A program made the translations under genes and the position numbers. This document shows, piece by piece, positions 8,353-15,414 of a stretch of DNA of 20,513 nt. How positions within the stretch are numbered: the stretch's first letter is position 1; each line of letters opens with the position of its first letter. Origin of the DNA: an uncultured Solirubrobacteraceae bacterium (GTDB taxonomy: Bacteria > Actinomycetota > Thermoleophilia > Solirubrobacterales > Solirubrobacteraceae); NCBI GenBank assembly GCA_955652345.1, contig CATPBV010000195.1:1-20513 (forward strand). The letters run 5' to 3'. The notes under the pieces were generated by a model. That model worked only from the letters and a program-made list of their open reading frames with translations. It ran no database searches and was not told the origin of the DNA.

Positions 8353-9858
8353 TCACCTTCCGATGGCCTGCGGGAAGTTGAAGAAGTGCTGGGGGTCGAC
8401 GCGCTGGCGCACCGAGAGCAGGCGCGGATAGTTGCTGCCGTAGTACGCGTGGCGCCAGGTGCTCAGCCCGGAATCGATGTAATTCTGGTACGCCATGCCG
8501 GAGACGTACGGGCGCATGCTGGCGTACGTCTGGTTGAGCCACGAGGCGCCGCCGTTGTACGCGAGGTACTGCATCGCGCACAGCGCGTTTCGATGGACGA
8601 ACGCGGTCGCACCGGGGGCTACGCGATTGATGGCTCCGCCGTATGCGTCGAACAGGATCGCCGCCGACCCAGGGACGCCCTGGCTCTGATGCTGGTCGAT
8701 CGCGTTGACCAGAGTCTGCGCGCCGGCGTGTGACAACGGGTGGGTGATGTAGTCCGACTTGGCCCAGAACAGAGCGCGTGAGAGCGTGCCCCCCGGGGCG
8801 GTCCCGACCGTGTGACACGCCGGGAGCCCATGCGAGCAGCCCGCCAGGAACAGTTGCAGCGGCAGGTAGCTGCTATTGAAGCTGCCCGAGCTGGCTCCTG
8901 GGACCGATGTCAGCGCGGACAGAAGCCCAGGCAGATCCGATGAGGGACCGAGGTATTGCCCGTTGGCGTTGACCGTCTGATCGAAGTTCATGTGGAAGAT
9001 CGAAGTGATCTGGTCGCGCGTGTGCGGAGCCCACTGAAGCCACGTCATCAGCGCCTGCGCGGCTGATGACCACGGCCACTTGACGTTGAAGTACGCGGCC
9101 GAGGCCGGCAGCCGGTGAACGCGGAACTGCAGATTCGTCACCACCCCGAAGTTGCCCCCGCCGCCGCCTCTCAGCGCCCACAGCAGGCCCGGATCGGTGT
9201 GCTTGTCGACCTGCCGGATGCGCCCGTCGGCGGTGACGATCTGGGCCCCGACGAGATTGTCGGTCGTGAGGCCGAAGGCCCGTCCGGCAAGCCCCATGCC
9301 GCCGCCGAGCGTCACCCCAGTAATCCCCACCGACGGGCACGAGCCCGCAGGCAAGGTCGCTCCCTGGGCCGCGAGGCCGGCGTAGACATCGATCAGCTGG
9401 GCGCCAGCGCCGATCGTGGCGATGCCGTGGCTGTGGTCGACATGAATCCTGTTCAGCTTGCGCAGGTCGAGGACGGCTCCGCCCGAGAGCGTCGAGTAGC
9501 CCGCGTAACTGTGTCCGCCGGAGCGCGCCCGCAGCGGGACGCCGTGGGCCACCGCCCAGCGCACCGCGCCGCGGACGTCGGCGGCGTCGATCGGCCGGCC
9601 GACCCAATGGGGCAGAACGCCATCGAACCGCTCGTTGTAGACGTGCGCGACGCCGGCAAAGCCCGGATCGCCCTTCGTGAACACATGGCCCCGCATCGCC
9701 TGCTGAAGCGTGCGCGGAGCGCGCGAAGGCTTGTGCGCCGTGCCGCCGGAACCGACGACGGCCGGCCCGCACCCCGAGAGCAGGGCAGTGCCGGCTCCCG
9801 CAAGGAAGCTGCGTCGATCGATGCCCTCGCGACGTCCGGTTGTCGCGGCCACGAGCAC
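8353..9858 (-). CDS. Tat-exported FAD-linked oxidase with BBE domain
   Basis: A 501-residue flavoprotein of the berberine-bridge/glucooligosaccharide-oxidase type. The N-terminus has a twin-arginine motif, DRRSFLAGAGTALLSGC, ending in a lipobox-like LLSGC at Cys30, so it is probably Tat-exported and may be a lipoprotein. The FAD_binding_4 domain contains RSGGHSYAG, whose His116 is the usual 8-alpha-histidyl FAD site. Cys174 in GSCPSVGITG is the position of the 6-S-cysteinyl bond in bicovalent members. The BBE domain is seen at the end (HAYYGSNYPRLLSVRQRVDPQHFFNFPQAIG region). Such enzymes oxidise sugars, alcohols or phenolic/alkaloid substrates with O2, giving H2O2; the substrate here is unknown. 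The start is a GTG without a clear ribosome-binding site; GTG 9852 is an alternative. It is the last gene of the mau-like operon, 46 bp after the preceding stop. Confidence 0.9.
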   Translation of the reverse strand: MLVAATTGRREGIDRRSFLAGAGTALLSGCGPAVVGSGGTAHKPSRAPRTLQQAMRGHVFTKGDPGFAGVAHVYNERFDGVLPHWVGRPIDAADVRGAVRWAVAHGVPLRARSGGHSYAGYSTLSGGAVLDLRKLNRIHVDHSHGIATIGAGAQLIDVYAGLAAQGATLPAGSCPSVGITGVTLGGGMGLAGRAFGLTTDNLVGAQIVTADGRIRQVDKHTDPGLLWALRGGGGGNFGVVTNLQFRVHRLPASAAYFNVKWPWSSAAQALMTWLQWAPHTRDQITSIFHMNFDQTVNANGQYLGPSSDLPGLLSALTSVPGASSGSFNSSYLPLQLFLAGCSHGLPACHTVGTAPGGTLSRALFWAKSDYITHPLSHAGAQTLVNAIDQHQSQGVPGSAAILFDAYGGAINRVAPGATAFVHRNALCAMQYLAYNGGASWLNQTYASMRPYVSGMAYQNYIDSGLSTWRHAYYGSNYPRLLSVRQRVDPQHFFNFPQAIGR

Positions 9859-9904
9859 AGCTTGACAGATCGATCGGGTGTCTCGTGAAGCGCGGCTTGC
9901 GCGA

Positions 9905-10357
9905 TCACCGTGGCGCGACGCGCAGCGATCCGAGCACGTGGTTGAGCACCAGCAGCTGTCGCCGGCGACCGGCGCGCGGTCCCGCGATCACGACGTACAG
10001 GCAGAACGCCCGTCCCGCCTGCGAGAAGAAGTGCTGCATCCCGATCTGGCCGGGCCGGGGATGGGCGAGACCGGAGCTCGAGAAGCCGGCGGGATCGAGG
10101 GGAAGGCGGATCCCGCGGGGCGCGAACAGGCCGTTTCCCGGCTTCAGCCCGGCGCCCGGCCGGTACTCGGTGAGGGCGAGAAACGACGCCTCCGGCGGCA
10201 TCTCCGAGGTGCTCTCGGGCCCGAATTCGCCATCTTCCGAGAGCGGCAGCTGGAAGTCTCCGGCATGCAGCGTCGCTGTCCTCGGCGAGCGCGCGAACAC
10301 CTTGCCGCTCCAGCCGGCCGGCAGCGCCACCCGGATACCGTGCGCGTCGAGGATCAC
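9905..10357 (-). CDS. 150-aa conserved hypothetical protein
   Basis: The GTG at 10357 overlaps the stop of the upstream membrane protein as GTGA, so translation is probably coupled. The frame is open much further upstream (to 10897), but that part is Arg/Gly-rich and antisense-like, whereas the sequence from 10357 looks like a folded domain. It begins ILDAHGIRVALPAGWSGKVFAR, typical of small beta-rich PsbP/LpqN-like folds, and ends in a hydrophobic strand (FCLYVVIAGP) and LGSLRV. There is no signal peptide or membrane segment. I recognise no catalytic motif and cannot assign a function. Its place between a membrane protein and an exported flavin oxidase suggests a role with one of them. Confidence 0.72.
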   Translation of the reverse strand: MILDAHGIRVALPAGWSGKVFARSPRTATLHAGDFQLPLSEDGEFGPESTSEMPPEASFLALTEYRPGAGLKPGNGLFAPRGIRLPLDPAGFSSSGLAHPRPGQIGMQHFFSQAGRAFCLYVVIAGPRAGRRRQLLVLNHVLGSLRVAPR

Positions 10358-10944
10358 GCGAGCACTCCCGCCAGTGCCACGCCGAGGCTCGCCAGAAGCG
10401 CGGTCATGCCTGCGCGGCGCACCGGCTCGCGTGAGCGCTCGAGCGTGCGATGGACCGCGAACAGCGCCCCGGGGGCTTGAACGCCAACGGAGAGCAGCGG
10501 CGTCAGCCCCCGGATCGCTCCATAGGACCCCATCACGACCGCACCCTGGACCGGGGTGGCGCTGAGCAGCGCGGCGGCAATCGCCACGTATGTGGCCGCG
10601 CTCGTGACGACGGTGCTGACCCCCACGCCGAGTTGGGAGCCGTACGCGGCGCCGTAGACCCAGCCGCGGAACTCGTCCAGCCAGCGCTCGTTGACCTGAC
10701 GGCGCGGACCGGGGACGCGCCGAAAACCGGCATCGAGAGCGACCGCGCCCGCGAGTGCAGCCGCCAGCACGGCCAGCCGCGACTCGTCGCTGACCCTGTT
10801 CGAGAGCGCGAGCCAGCCGACAGTCCCGAGCATCGCCCCGAGTGCAGCCCCCGCGGCGGTCGCTGCACTCGCGAACGCGACGACCGTGAGGGCCCATCTC
10901 GATCCGCGGCCCCGCTCACCGAGCGGAGTGATGCTCGCGAGCAT
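10354..10944 (-). CDS. Polytopic membrane protein, possibly CcdA/MauF-like
   Basis: A 196-residue protein with several hydrophobic Ala/Gly/Val-rich segments at about 17-47, 57-74, 96-130, 132-153 and 178-196, so four to six membrane spans. A conserved-looking loop, RRQVNERWLDEFRGWVYGAAYGSQLGVG (80-108), precedes the central membrane block. The position, after MauE-, MauA- and MauD-like genes, and the general shape recall MauF/CcdA-type proteins. It contains no cysteine at all, so it cannot carry electrons by the CcdA dithiol mechanism. The ATG at 10944 has GAGG about 8 nt upstream. Its TGA overlaps the next start as GTGA. The family assignment is tentative; membrane localisation is firm. Confidence 0.78.
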   Translation of the reverse strand: MLASITPLGERGRGSRWALTVVAFASAATAAGAALGAMLGTVGWLALSNRVSDESRLAVLAAALAGAVALDAGFRRVPGPRRQVNERWLDEFRGWVYGAAYGSQLGVGVSTVVTSAATYVAIAAALLSATPVQGAVVMGSYGAIRGLTPLLSVGVQAPGALFAVHRTLERSREPVRRAGMTALLASLGVALAGVLA

Positions 10945-10953
10945 CGACTCGCC

Positions 10954-11025
10954 TCATGGCGACCACGCTGCGCGCACGGCGCCGACGATCGCGGCGACGA
11001 GGCCGAGCGCCACAAGCTCGCTCAA
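10954..11025 (-). CDS. Possible 23-aa single-span membrane peptide
   Basis: A tiny frame begins with TTG at 11025, overlapping the thioredoxin gene's stop as TTGA, and ends with TGA at 10954, 9 bp before the next ATG. It would encode MSELVALGLVAAIVGAVRAA plus WSP, a single hydrophobic helix with a short charged end. It fills the only gap between the two genes, matching the start/stop coupling seen elsewhere in the operon. There is no independent Shine-Dalgarno, and 23 codons can be open by chance in high-GC DNA, so this is speculative. Confidence 0.3.
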   Translation of the reverse strand: MSELVALGLVAAIVGAVRAAWSP

Positions 11026-11735
11026 TCCGAGTCTCCGCCGTTCGCGCGGCCGGGGTAGAGGCTCGGGTGCCCGGGACCGATCCCTCCTGACGCAAGCGTG
11101 GCATCGACGCGCAGGCCCCGGCGAGTGCCGGCGGACCGTGGACTGTGCTCGCGCTGCTCCTCGAGCGCATCCCCCACGAGCGATGCCAGCGCCTGCCATG
11201 TGGTTGCGACCCCTTCTCCGCAGATCGCGCCGTCGACCAGGATGAAGTACGGAGCTCCGGGGACGTGGTAGTCCTCCCACGCCGCCGAGCACATCACTAC
11301 GGGCACGCCGGCGGGCGCCAGCGAGCGCAGGCGAGCGGGACGCTCGCGCTCGGAGCCGTGGGTCACGATCACGATCCGCACTTCCGCCGGTAGGCGGCGC
11401 TCGGCGAGCGTCTCCCAGAAAGACATGCAAGTGCTGCACCCGCTGGTCAGGAACGCCAGCAGCGTCGGCGCGGCGGCGGGCCCGGTGAAGTCGAGGGTGA
11501 GCGCGTCACCCTCCGGGGTGGCACCCGCGATCCGCGCGGCCACGGCGCCCTCGCGGGGACGGCCGTTCCTGGGTGGCGGGACGGCGGTGCTCGGCAGGCG
11601 AGAATCCGCGGCGCGGCTGTCCTCTTCGGGCGGGCCGAGCCGCCGCAGGATCTCCGCGTGGCTTCGCAGCAGCCCGGCGACGAGCACCAGCAGCAGCACC
11701 AGCAGCACTGTCTCCGCAGAGAGCAGCGCGACCAT
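11022..11735 (-). CDS. Membrane-anchored thioredoxin-like protein (MauD-like)
   Basis: A 237-residue protein with an N-terminal membrane anchor (about 4-24) followed by RSHAEILRRLG, a linker, and a thioredoxin-fold domain. The redox motif is Cys100-Ser-Thr-Cys103 (TSGCSTCMSFWETL), and a likely cis-proline is Pro162 in VPGAPYFILVDG. Two further cysteines (149, 172) are present. MauD proteins are membrane-linked thioredoxin-like factors needed for disulfide formation in the MauA light chain. Here the neighbour is a secreted 18-cysteine MauA-like protein, so oxidation or isomerisation of its disulfides is the natural inference. The ATG at 11735 overlaps the upstream stop as TGATG; the in-frame GTG at 11738 is equally possible. 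The frame is open far upstream, but that region is the MauA-like gene. Confidence 0.85.
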   Translation of the reverse strand: MVALLSAETVLLVLLLVLVAGLLRSHAEILRRLGPPEEDSRAADSRLPSTAVPPPRNGRPREGAVAARIAGATPEGDALTLDFTGPAAAPTLLAFLTSGCSTCMSFWETLAERRLPAEVRIVIVTHGSERERPARLRSLAPAGVPVVMCSAAWEDYHVPGAPYFILVDGAICGEGVATTWQALASLVGDALEEQREHSPRSAGTRRGLRVDATLASGGIGPGHPSLYPGRANGGDSD

Positions 11736-12349
11736 CACGCGCCGCCGCTCTCGGGGGGCTCGACCGCAAGCCCCTTCAGGCACCGAGCCTCGTGCGTGCA
11801 CGTGTTGTCGTCCGTCATCTCGGTGCCGTTGCAGCTCCATCCCGGCAGACTCGCCGGGTTCTGGCAGATCACCAGCCGGCACACCACCTCAGTCGTTCCG
11901 ACGATCTGCGTGTTGCACTGGCCGTAGCGAAAGTGGTTGCAGTCGATTCGGCGCCGCGCGCAGTCCCCGCGAGCGCACTGGCACCCCCCAGGGAAGATGT
12001 GGCCCGGGATCCGGTTGCAGTCGATGTAATAGCGGACCCCGGCGCGATGGCAGAGGCCGCCTCCCGTGTAGCTGGTGCATTTCCACCAACCCGCGATGTA
12101 GGTGTCCTTCGGGCAGGTGTTGCGGCCGTGCTCGATCTCGCAGCAGAACGCCGTGTAGCCGTCGAGGCATAGTCCGGAGGAGCAGTTCCCCGGCCTGATC
12201 ACCGCCCAGGCCGTACCGGGACGCAGCAGGTAGCGCACGGGCGCGACCGCGAACGCGGTGCCCGCAAGCGCCGCCCGCGAGAGGGCCCCTCGCCGCGAGA
12301 CTCGTCGCTCGAGCAGCCTGCCGACTGCGCCCGCGAGCCGTTTGCTCAT
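11735..12349 (-). CDS. Tat-exported cysteine-rich MauA-like protein
   Basis: A 204-residue protein. The N-terminus carries SRRGALSRAALAG (18-30), a Tat motif followed by a hydrophobic stretch to about residue 50. The mature part holds 18 cysteines in roughly 130 residues. The segment TCPKDTYIAGWWKC, then RYYIDCN and GGCQC, follows the order CPPGT...W...C, YLIAYRDC and CPC in methylamine dehydrogenase light chain, so a shared disulfide-rich fold is likely. The first TTQ tryptophan may correspond to one of GWWKC. The position of the second (IIWC in MauA) seems to be EVVC, so a TTQ cofactor is unlikely. FRYGQC and the end DDNTCTHEARC recall uncharacterised actinobacterial proteins I know only from memory. 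The ATG overlaps the MauE stop as ATGA. The function is unknown; a redox or structural exported protein is possible. Confidence 0.82.
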   Translation of the reverse strand: MSKRLAGAVGRLLERRVSRRGALSRAALAGTAFAVAPVRYLLRPGTAWAVIRPGNCSSGLCLDGYTAFCCEIEHGRNTCPKDTYIAGWWKCTSYTGGGLCHRAGVRYYIDCNRIPGHIFPGGCQCARGDCARRRIDCNHFRYGQCNTQIVGTTEVVCRLVICQNPASLPGWSCNGTEMTDDNTCTHEARCLKGLAVEPPESGGA

Positions 12350-12864
12350 CTGCCCGGACTCCACGCCGACAACGCGGACGGCAACAGGGTGTAGGCCATC
12401 ACAATCGCGTAGGCGCATCCGACGACCGCGAGGACGAGTGTTCCCGCGAGCCCGGTCGGGCGGGCGAGCATCCACTCGAGCGCGCGAGGCGTCCAGACGG
12501 CGCCCGCCACGCACACCGCCGCCAGGAGGGCGCTCAGCAGGCACTGCGCGGCGGACGCAGGTCGGTCGCTGTCACCGAAGCATCCGCACGACACCTGCCG
12601 TGATGAGAGCGCACGCGCAACCGCGGCGAACGCCGCATACAGGCCTGCCGCCGCCGCTGCCGAACGCGGCCCGGGCGCCACGAGGCACCAGACGCCGAGC
12701 GCAAACTCGAGCACCCCGAGCGCCCGGATGAGACCCGGCGACGCGTGAGCACCAAGCGCCCGCACGGCGCGGACTGCACCTGTCGGCGAGTGCAGCTTGG
12801 CCGTCCCCGCGGCGCACAGTACGAGCGCGGCTGCCGCGAACGGGACGCTGAGGATCTCCGTCAC
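12346..12864 (-). CDS. MauE/DoxX-like redox-associated membrane protein
   Basis: A 172-residue integral membrane protein with four to five spans (about 5-22, 44-63, 66-86, 104-125, 135-160). It has the MauE hallmark SCGCFG (Cys93, Cys95) between the third and fourth spans and the opening AAALVLCAAGTAKL typical of MauE/DoxX proteins. MauE is required with MauD for maturation of the MauA light chain, probably by handling disulfide electrons in the membrane. That fits the next two genes, a cysteine-rich exported protein and a thioredoxin. The start is GTG 12864, overlapping the MeaB stop as TAGTG. The stop overlaps the next ATG as ATGA. The family call is good; the partner of the CGC pair is inferred. 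Confidence 0.87.
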   Translation of the reverse strand: MTEILSVPFAAAALVLCAAGTAKLHSPTGAVRAVRALGAHASPGLIRALGVLEFALGVWCLVAPGPRSAAAAAGLYAAFAAVARALSSRQVSCGCFGDSDRPASAAQCLLSALLAAVCVAGAVWTPRALEWMLARPTGLAGTLVLAVVGCAYAIVMAYTLLPSALSAWSPGR

Positions 12865-13814
12865 TAGGCCACCGAGCGCTCGAGAATGGTCGTTGCCGCG
12901 CTGGCTGGATCGAGCTCGCGACTGACCACGCGGTCGAGCAGCTCCTTGACCGCGGGATCCTCCCTCACCGACGCCTCCAGTTCCCTGCGCATCCGTGCCG
13001 CGGCGATCGCGAGGACCTCGTTCATCAGGTTTCGGCGCCGCCGGTCGGACAGGGTTCCCTCGGCGTCGATGAACGCTCGGTGCTGATCGAGCTTCTCGGC
13101 AAGCTCCTCGACCCCCTCGCCTCGCACGGCCTCCGTCTGGACGATCGGAATCCGCCAGTCTCCGCGGGGGCCGAGCGACAGCACGCCCCTGATCTCGCGC
13201 ACCATCGTGTCGGTGAGCGGATGATCTGCCTTGTTGACGACGATCACGTCGGGGATCTCCATCACGCCGGCCTTCAGCGCCTGGACCGAGTCGCCCGACC
13301 CGGGCATCAGCACAAGCACCACGGTGTCGGCATGGTCGATGATGTCGACCTCGGCCTGCCCGACGCCGACGGTCTCCAGGAGGATCACATCCCGGCCCGC
13401 GGCGTCCATCAGCAGCGCCGCCTGAAGCGCCGCCTCGCTCATGCCGCCCAGCGCGCCGCGGGTCGCCATCGAGCGTATGAACACGCCGGGATCGAGGAAA
13501 TGGTCACTGAGGCGGATCCTGTCGCCGAGCAGCGCGCCCCGTGTGAAGGGCGAGGAGGGATCGATCGACAGGACCCCGACCGAGTGCCCGCGCGCCCGTT
13601 CGATCTTCGTCATCGCCGCTAGCAGCGTCGATTTCCCGACCCCTGGCGGACCGGTGAACCCAATCACGGCTCCGTTTCCGGTGCGGGGATAGACCTCGCG
13701 GACCAGCGCCCAGCCCTCGGGGTCGTCATCCTCGACGAGCGAGATCGCACGCGCCAGCGCCCGCCGGTCGCCCGCGAGCAGGCGCTCGGCCAGCGTTCCC
13801 TCGGTGTCGGGCAC
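12864..13814 (-). CDS. meaB: MeaB/ArgK-type GTPase (methylmalonyl-CoA mutase chaperone)
   Basis: A G3E-class P-loop GTPase of about 316 residues. It contains GPPGVGKST (55-63, Walker A), the MeaB signature ETVGVGQAEVD (147-157, switch II), and NKAD (194-197, guanine specificity). MeaB proteins protect and load B12-dependent acyl-CoA mutases; older annotations call the family ArgK. No mutase gene is in this window. I place the start at GTG 13814, giving normal MeaB length; the frame continues to 13955, but that would overlap the divergent acyltransferase start at 13889. TTG 13823 is an alternative, and neither has a clear Shine-Dalgarno. Its TAG overlaps the MauE GTG, making it the first gene of the mau-like operon by layout, an unusual pairing. 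Confidence 0.92.
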   Translation of the reverse strand: MPDTEGTLAERLLAGDRRALARAISLVEDDDPEGWALVREVYPRTGNGAVIGFTGPPGVGKSTLLAAMTKIERARGHSVGVLSIDPSSPFTRGALLGDRIRLSDHFLDPGVFIRSMATRGALGGMSEAALQAALLMDAAGRDVILLETVGVGQAEVDIIDHADTVVLVLMPGSGDSVQALKAGVMEIPDVIVVNKADHPLTDTMVREIRGVLSLGPRGDWRIPIVQTEAVRGEGVEELAEKLDQHRAFIDAEGTLSDRRRRNLMNEVLAIAAARMRRELEASVREDPAVKELLDRVVSRELDPASAATTILERSVA

Positions 13815-13888
13815 AGCGGGCAATGATGTCAGGGCGGTCCCCGGGTACGCGGATACCGCGCCGGCCTCCGGAACCGTAGGATCTCGCC
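13815..13888. promoter_or_regulatory. Divergent intergenic region, meaB / acyltransferase
   Basis: These 74 bases lie between two divergent starts and should hold the promoter of the MeaB/mau-like operon and that of the acyltransferase. A small inverted repeat, GGTACGCGGATACC, lies near the middle. TAGGAT just upstream of GTG 13889 contains AGGA, a good Shine-Dalgarno about 8 nt from the start. I see no convincing -35/-10 pair on either strand. Confidence 0.35.
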
Positions 13889-14644
13889 GTGCAGTCAGCG
13901 CGGACCACGACGGCACAGCCGGCGAGCACCACCACGGTGAAGCCGGCGGTGACAAAGACGATCGAGCCGCGGCGCCCCTTCGGGCCCTCGGCTCTCGCTC
14001 CGCCTCCGATCATCCGTGGCGCTCCGCCGCCGCTGCACGGCGGCCCTCTGACCTTCCTGCGATTCGCCCGCCGCAATCACATGATGCGCCCGGCATACGC
14101 GCTCCTGATCGCGCGGTGGCTGTGGCTGAAGCTCCGCTGGCGGGGTCGCCTTCAGACCGATGGACTGTGCTTCGTCTGTCCCGGCGTCAAGTTCGAGATC
14201 GGGCGCAAAGCAACCGTGACTCTCGGCCGCTGGTCCTGGATCGGCCACCGCTCGAAGATCCGCGCGCATGAGGGCCACATTTCGATCGGCGCCAAGTCGG
14301 TGCTGGGTCAGGAGTGCACGATCTCCTGCTACCAGCGCGTCTCGATCGGGCGGGAGTGCATCATCGCCGACCGGGTGATGATGATCGACTTCGACCACGG
14401 CATGGTCGAAGTGGAGAGGCCGATCCGCGAGCAGGGCATCTACAAGCGCGACGTGAACGTCGGCCACAACGTCTGGATCGGCTACGGCGCCTGCCTCCTG
14501 CGCGGCGTGACGGTGGGCGACAACTCGGTCGTGGGCACGAGCGCCGTCGTCACTGCCGACGTGCCGGACGACGCGGTCGTCGGCGGCATCCCCGCGCGGC
14601 GGATTCGCATGCGTGACGCGCCGCGTACCTTTCGCTGGGAGTAA
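13889..14644 (+). CDS. Left-handed beta-helix acyltransferase (hexapeptide repeat)
   Basis: A 251-residue protein. Residues 1-60 are Thr/Pro/Ala-rich and look disordered. Residues 64-87 (MMRPAYALLIARWLWLKLRW) form a basic-hydrophobic helix that could touch the membrane. From about 100 to 240 the sequence shows hexapeptide-repeat periodicity (ISIGAKSVLG, VSIGRECIIAD, VWIGYGACLLRGVTVGDNSVVG) and ends with the characteristic VVGGIPARRIR of maltose/galactoside and sugar O-acetyltransferases. His170 in DFDHGM is the likely catalytic base. Such enzymes move acetyl or other acyl groups from CoA to sugars, antibiotics or envelope glycans. GTG 13889 is supported by the AGGA ribosome-binding site. The stop lies 5 bp from the converging methyltransferase stop, suggesting a shared cell-envelope or glycan role, which is inference. 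Confidence 0.88.
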   Translation: MQSARTTTAQPASTTTVKPAVTKTIEPRRPFGPSALAPPPIIRGAPPPLHGGPLTFLRFARRNHMMRPAYALLIARWLWLKLRWRGRLQTDGLCFVCPGVKFEIGRKATVTLGRWSWIGHRSKIRAHEGHISIGAKSVLGQECTISCYQRVSIGRECIIADRVMMIDFDHGMVEVERPIREQGIYKRDVNVGHNVWIGYGACLLRGVTVGDNSVVGTSAVVTADVPDDAVVGGIPARRIRMRDAPRTFRWE

Positions 14645-14649
14645 GACCC

Positions 14650-15414
14650 TCACCCGCAGCACACTGCGAGGAAGTCCAGAGCGCGGTCCAGCCCGCCGGC
14701 GCGAAGGCTGAAGTCGCCCGACCTGATCGCAGGAGTGAAGCGGTCGTAGAACGCGCTTGTCAGCCCCAGCCTGCGGTGGACTCTGTCCCAGCCGAGCGCG
14801 AGCGCGAGCTCGTGCATGCGGAGCTTGCGGGCGTGGTGGACGCCAAGCAGCTCGACCTGCTCGAACACCGCGCGGCACAGATCCTCGAAGTCGCCGGCGC
14901 GGTACTCGCGGATGTGCCATGGGTTCTCGGACCTGGCTGACCCCGGCGGCGCAAGCGTCAGCACGTTCGGCGTCGAGATGTACGCGACCCCGCCCGGCGC
15001 GAGGATCTCGCGGAAATGCTCGAGCACTCCCACGGGGCTCTGAACGTGCTCGATCGTCTGCAGGCAGACGACGACATCGAAGGCCCCCGGCTCGCCATGG
15101 GTCTCGACGATGCCGCGCTCGAAACGCAGATTCTGGCGGGGGTAGCGAAGGCGGGCGTGCTCGTGAGCCTCCGGGTTGGCGTCGACCCCGATCACGCTGT
15201 CCGCGCTTCGCGAGAGCACCTCCGAGCCGTAGCCCTCTCCGCAGGCCATGTCGATCACCCGGCGCCCTGCGATCCGGGCGCCAATCCACTCGTATACGGC
15301 GAGATGCCGGCGGTACCAGTAGTTCTCGGCAGGCACGTCGGGCAGGGTCCGCTCGCCCGTGAGCTCGAGGGGCGGCACTCCGGGCGGCTGGTTTCGCTGA
15401 ACGTAAACGTTCAC
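14650..15414 (-). CDS. SAM-dependent class I methyltransferase
   Basis: A protein of about 254 residues with a Rossmann SAM-binding core. Motif I is VIDMACGEGYGSEVL (53-67), the acidic residue after strand 2 is Asp79 in IGVDANPEA, and strand 4 reads DVVVCLQTIEHV, as in Methyltransf_11/25 families. A further loop, LTGERTLPD near the N-terminus, is common in methyltransferases linked to surface-glycan genes. The C-terminal part (HHARKLRMHELALALGWDRVHRRLG) is helical and may bind substrate. The substrate is not identifiable. GTG 15414 is my chosen start; TTG 15420 would add two residues, and neither has a clear ribosome-binding site. It is transcribed away from a second methyltransferase and towards the acyltransferase. 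Confidence 0.85.
   Translation of the reverse strand: MNVYVQRNQPPGVPPLELTGERTLPDVPAENYWYRRHLAVYEWIGARIAGRRVIDMACGEGYGSEVLSRSADSVIGVDANPEAHEHARLRYPRQNLRFERGIVETHGEPGAFDVVVCLQTIEHVQSPVGVLEHFREILAPGGVAYISTPNVLTLAPPGSARSENPWHIREYRAGDFEDLCRAVFEQVELLGVHHARKLRMHELALALGWDRVHRRLGLTSAFYDRFTPAIRSGDFSLRAGGLDRALDFLAVCCG

Noticed and set aside
10358..10897. Extending the 150-aa protein upstream to a 330-residue form
   Set aside because: The extra part overlaps the membrane protein gene in another frame and has shadow composition; GTGA coupling at 10354-10357 gives a natural start.
11735..12349. Calling this gene a true methylamine dehydrogenase light chain (mauA)
   Set aside because: The second TTQ tryptophan seems replaced, the cysteine count differs, and no heavy chain or MauG is nearby.
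12864..13814. Lysine/arginine/ornithine transport kinase (ArgK)
   Set aside because: The P-loop, ETVGVGQAEVD and NKAD motifs mark a MeaB-type GTPase; the ArgK transport-kinase name is historical.
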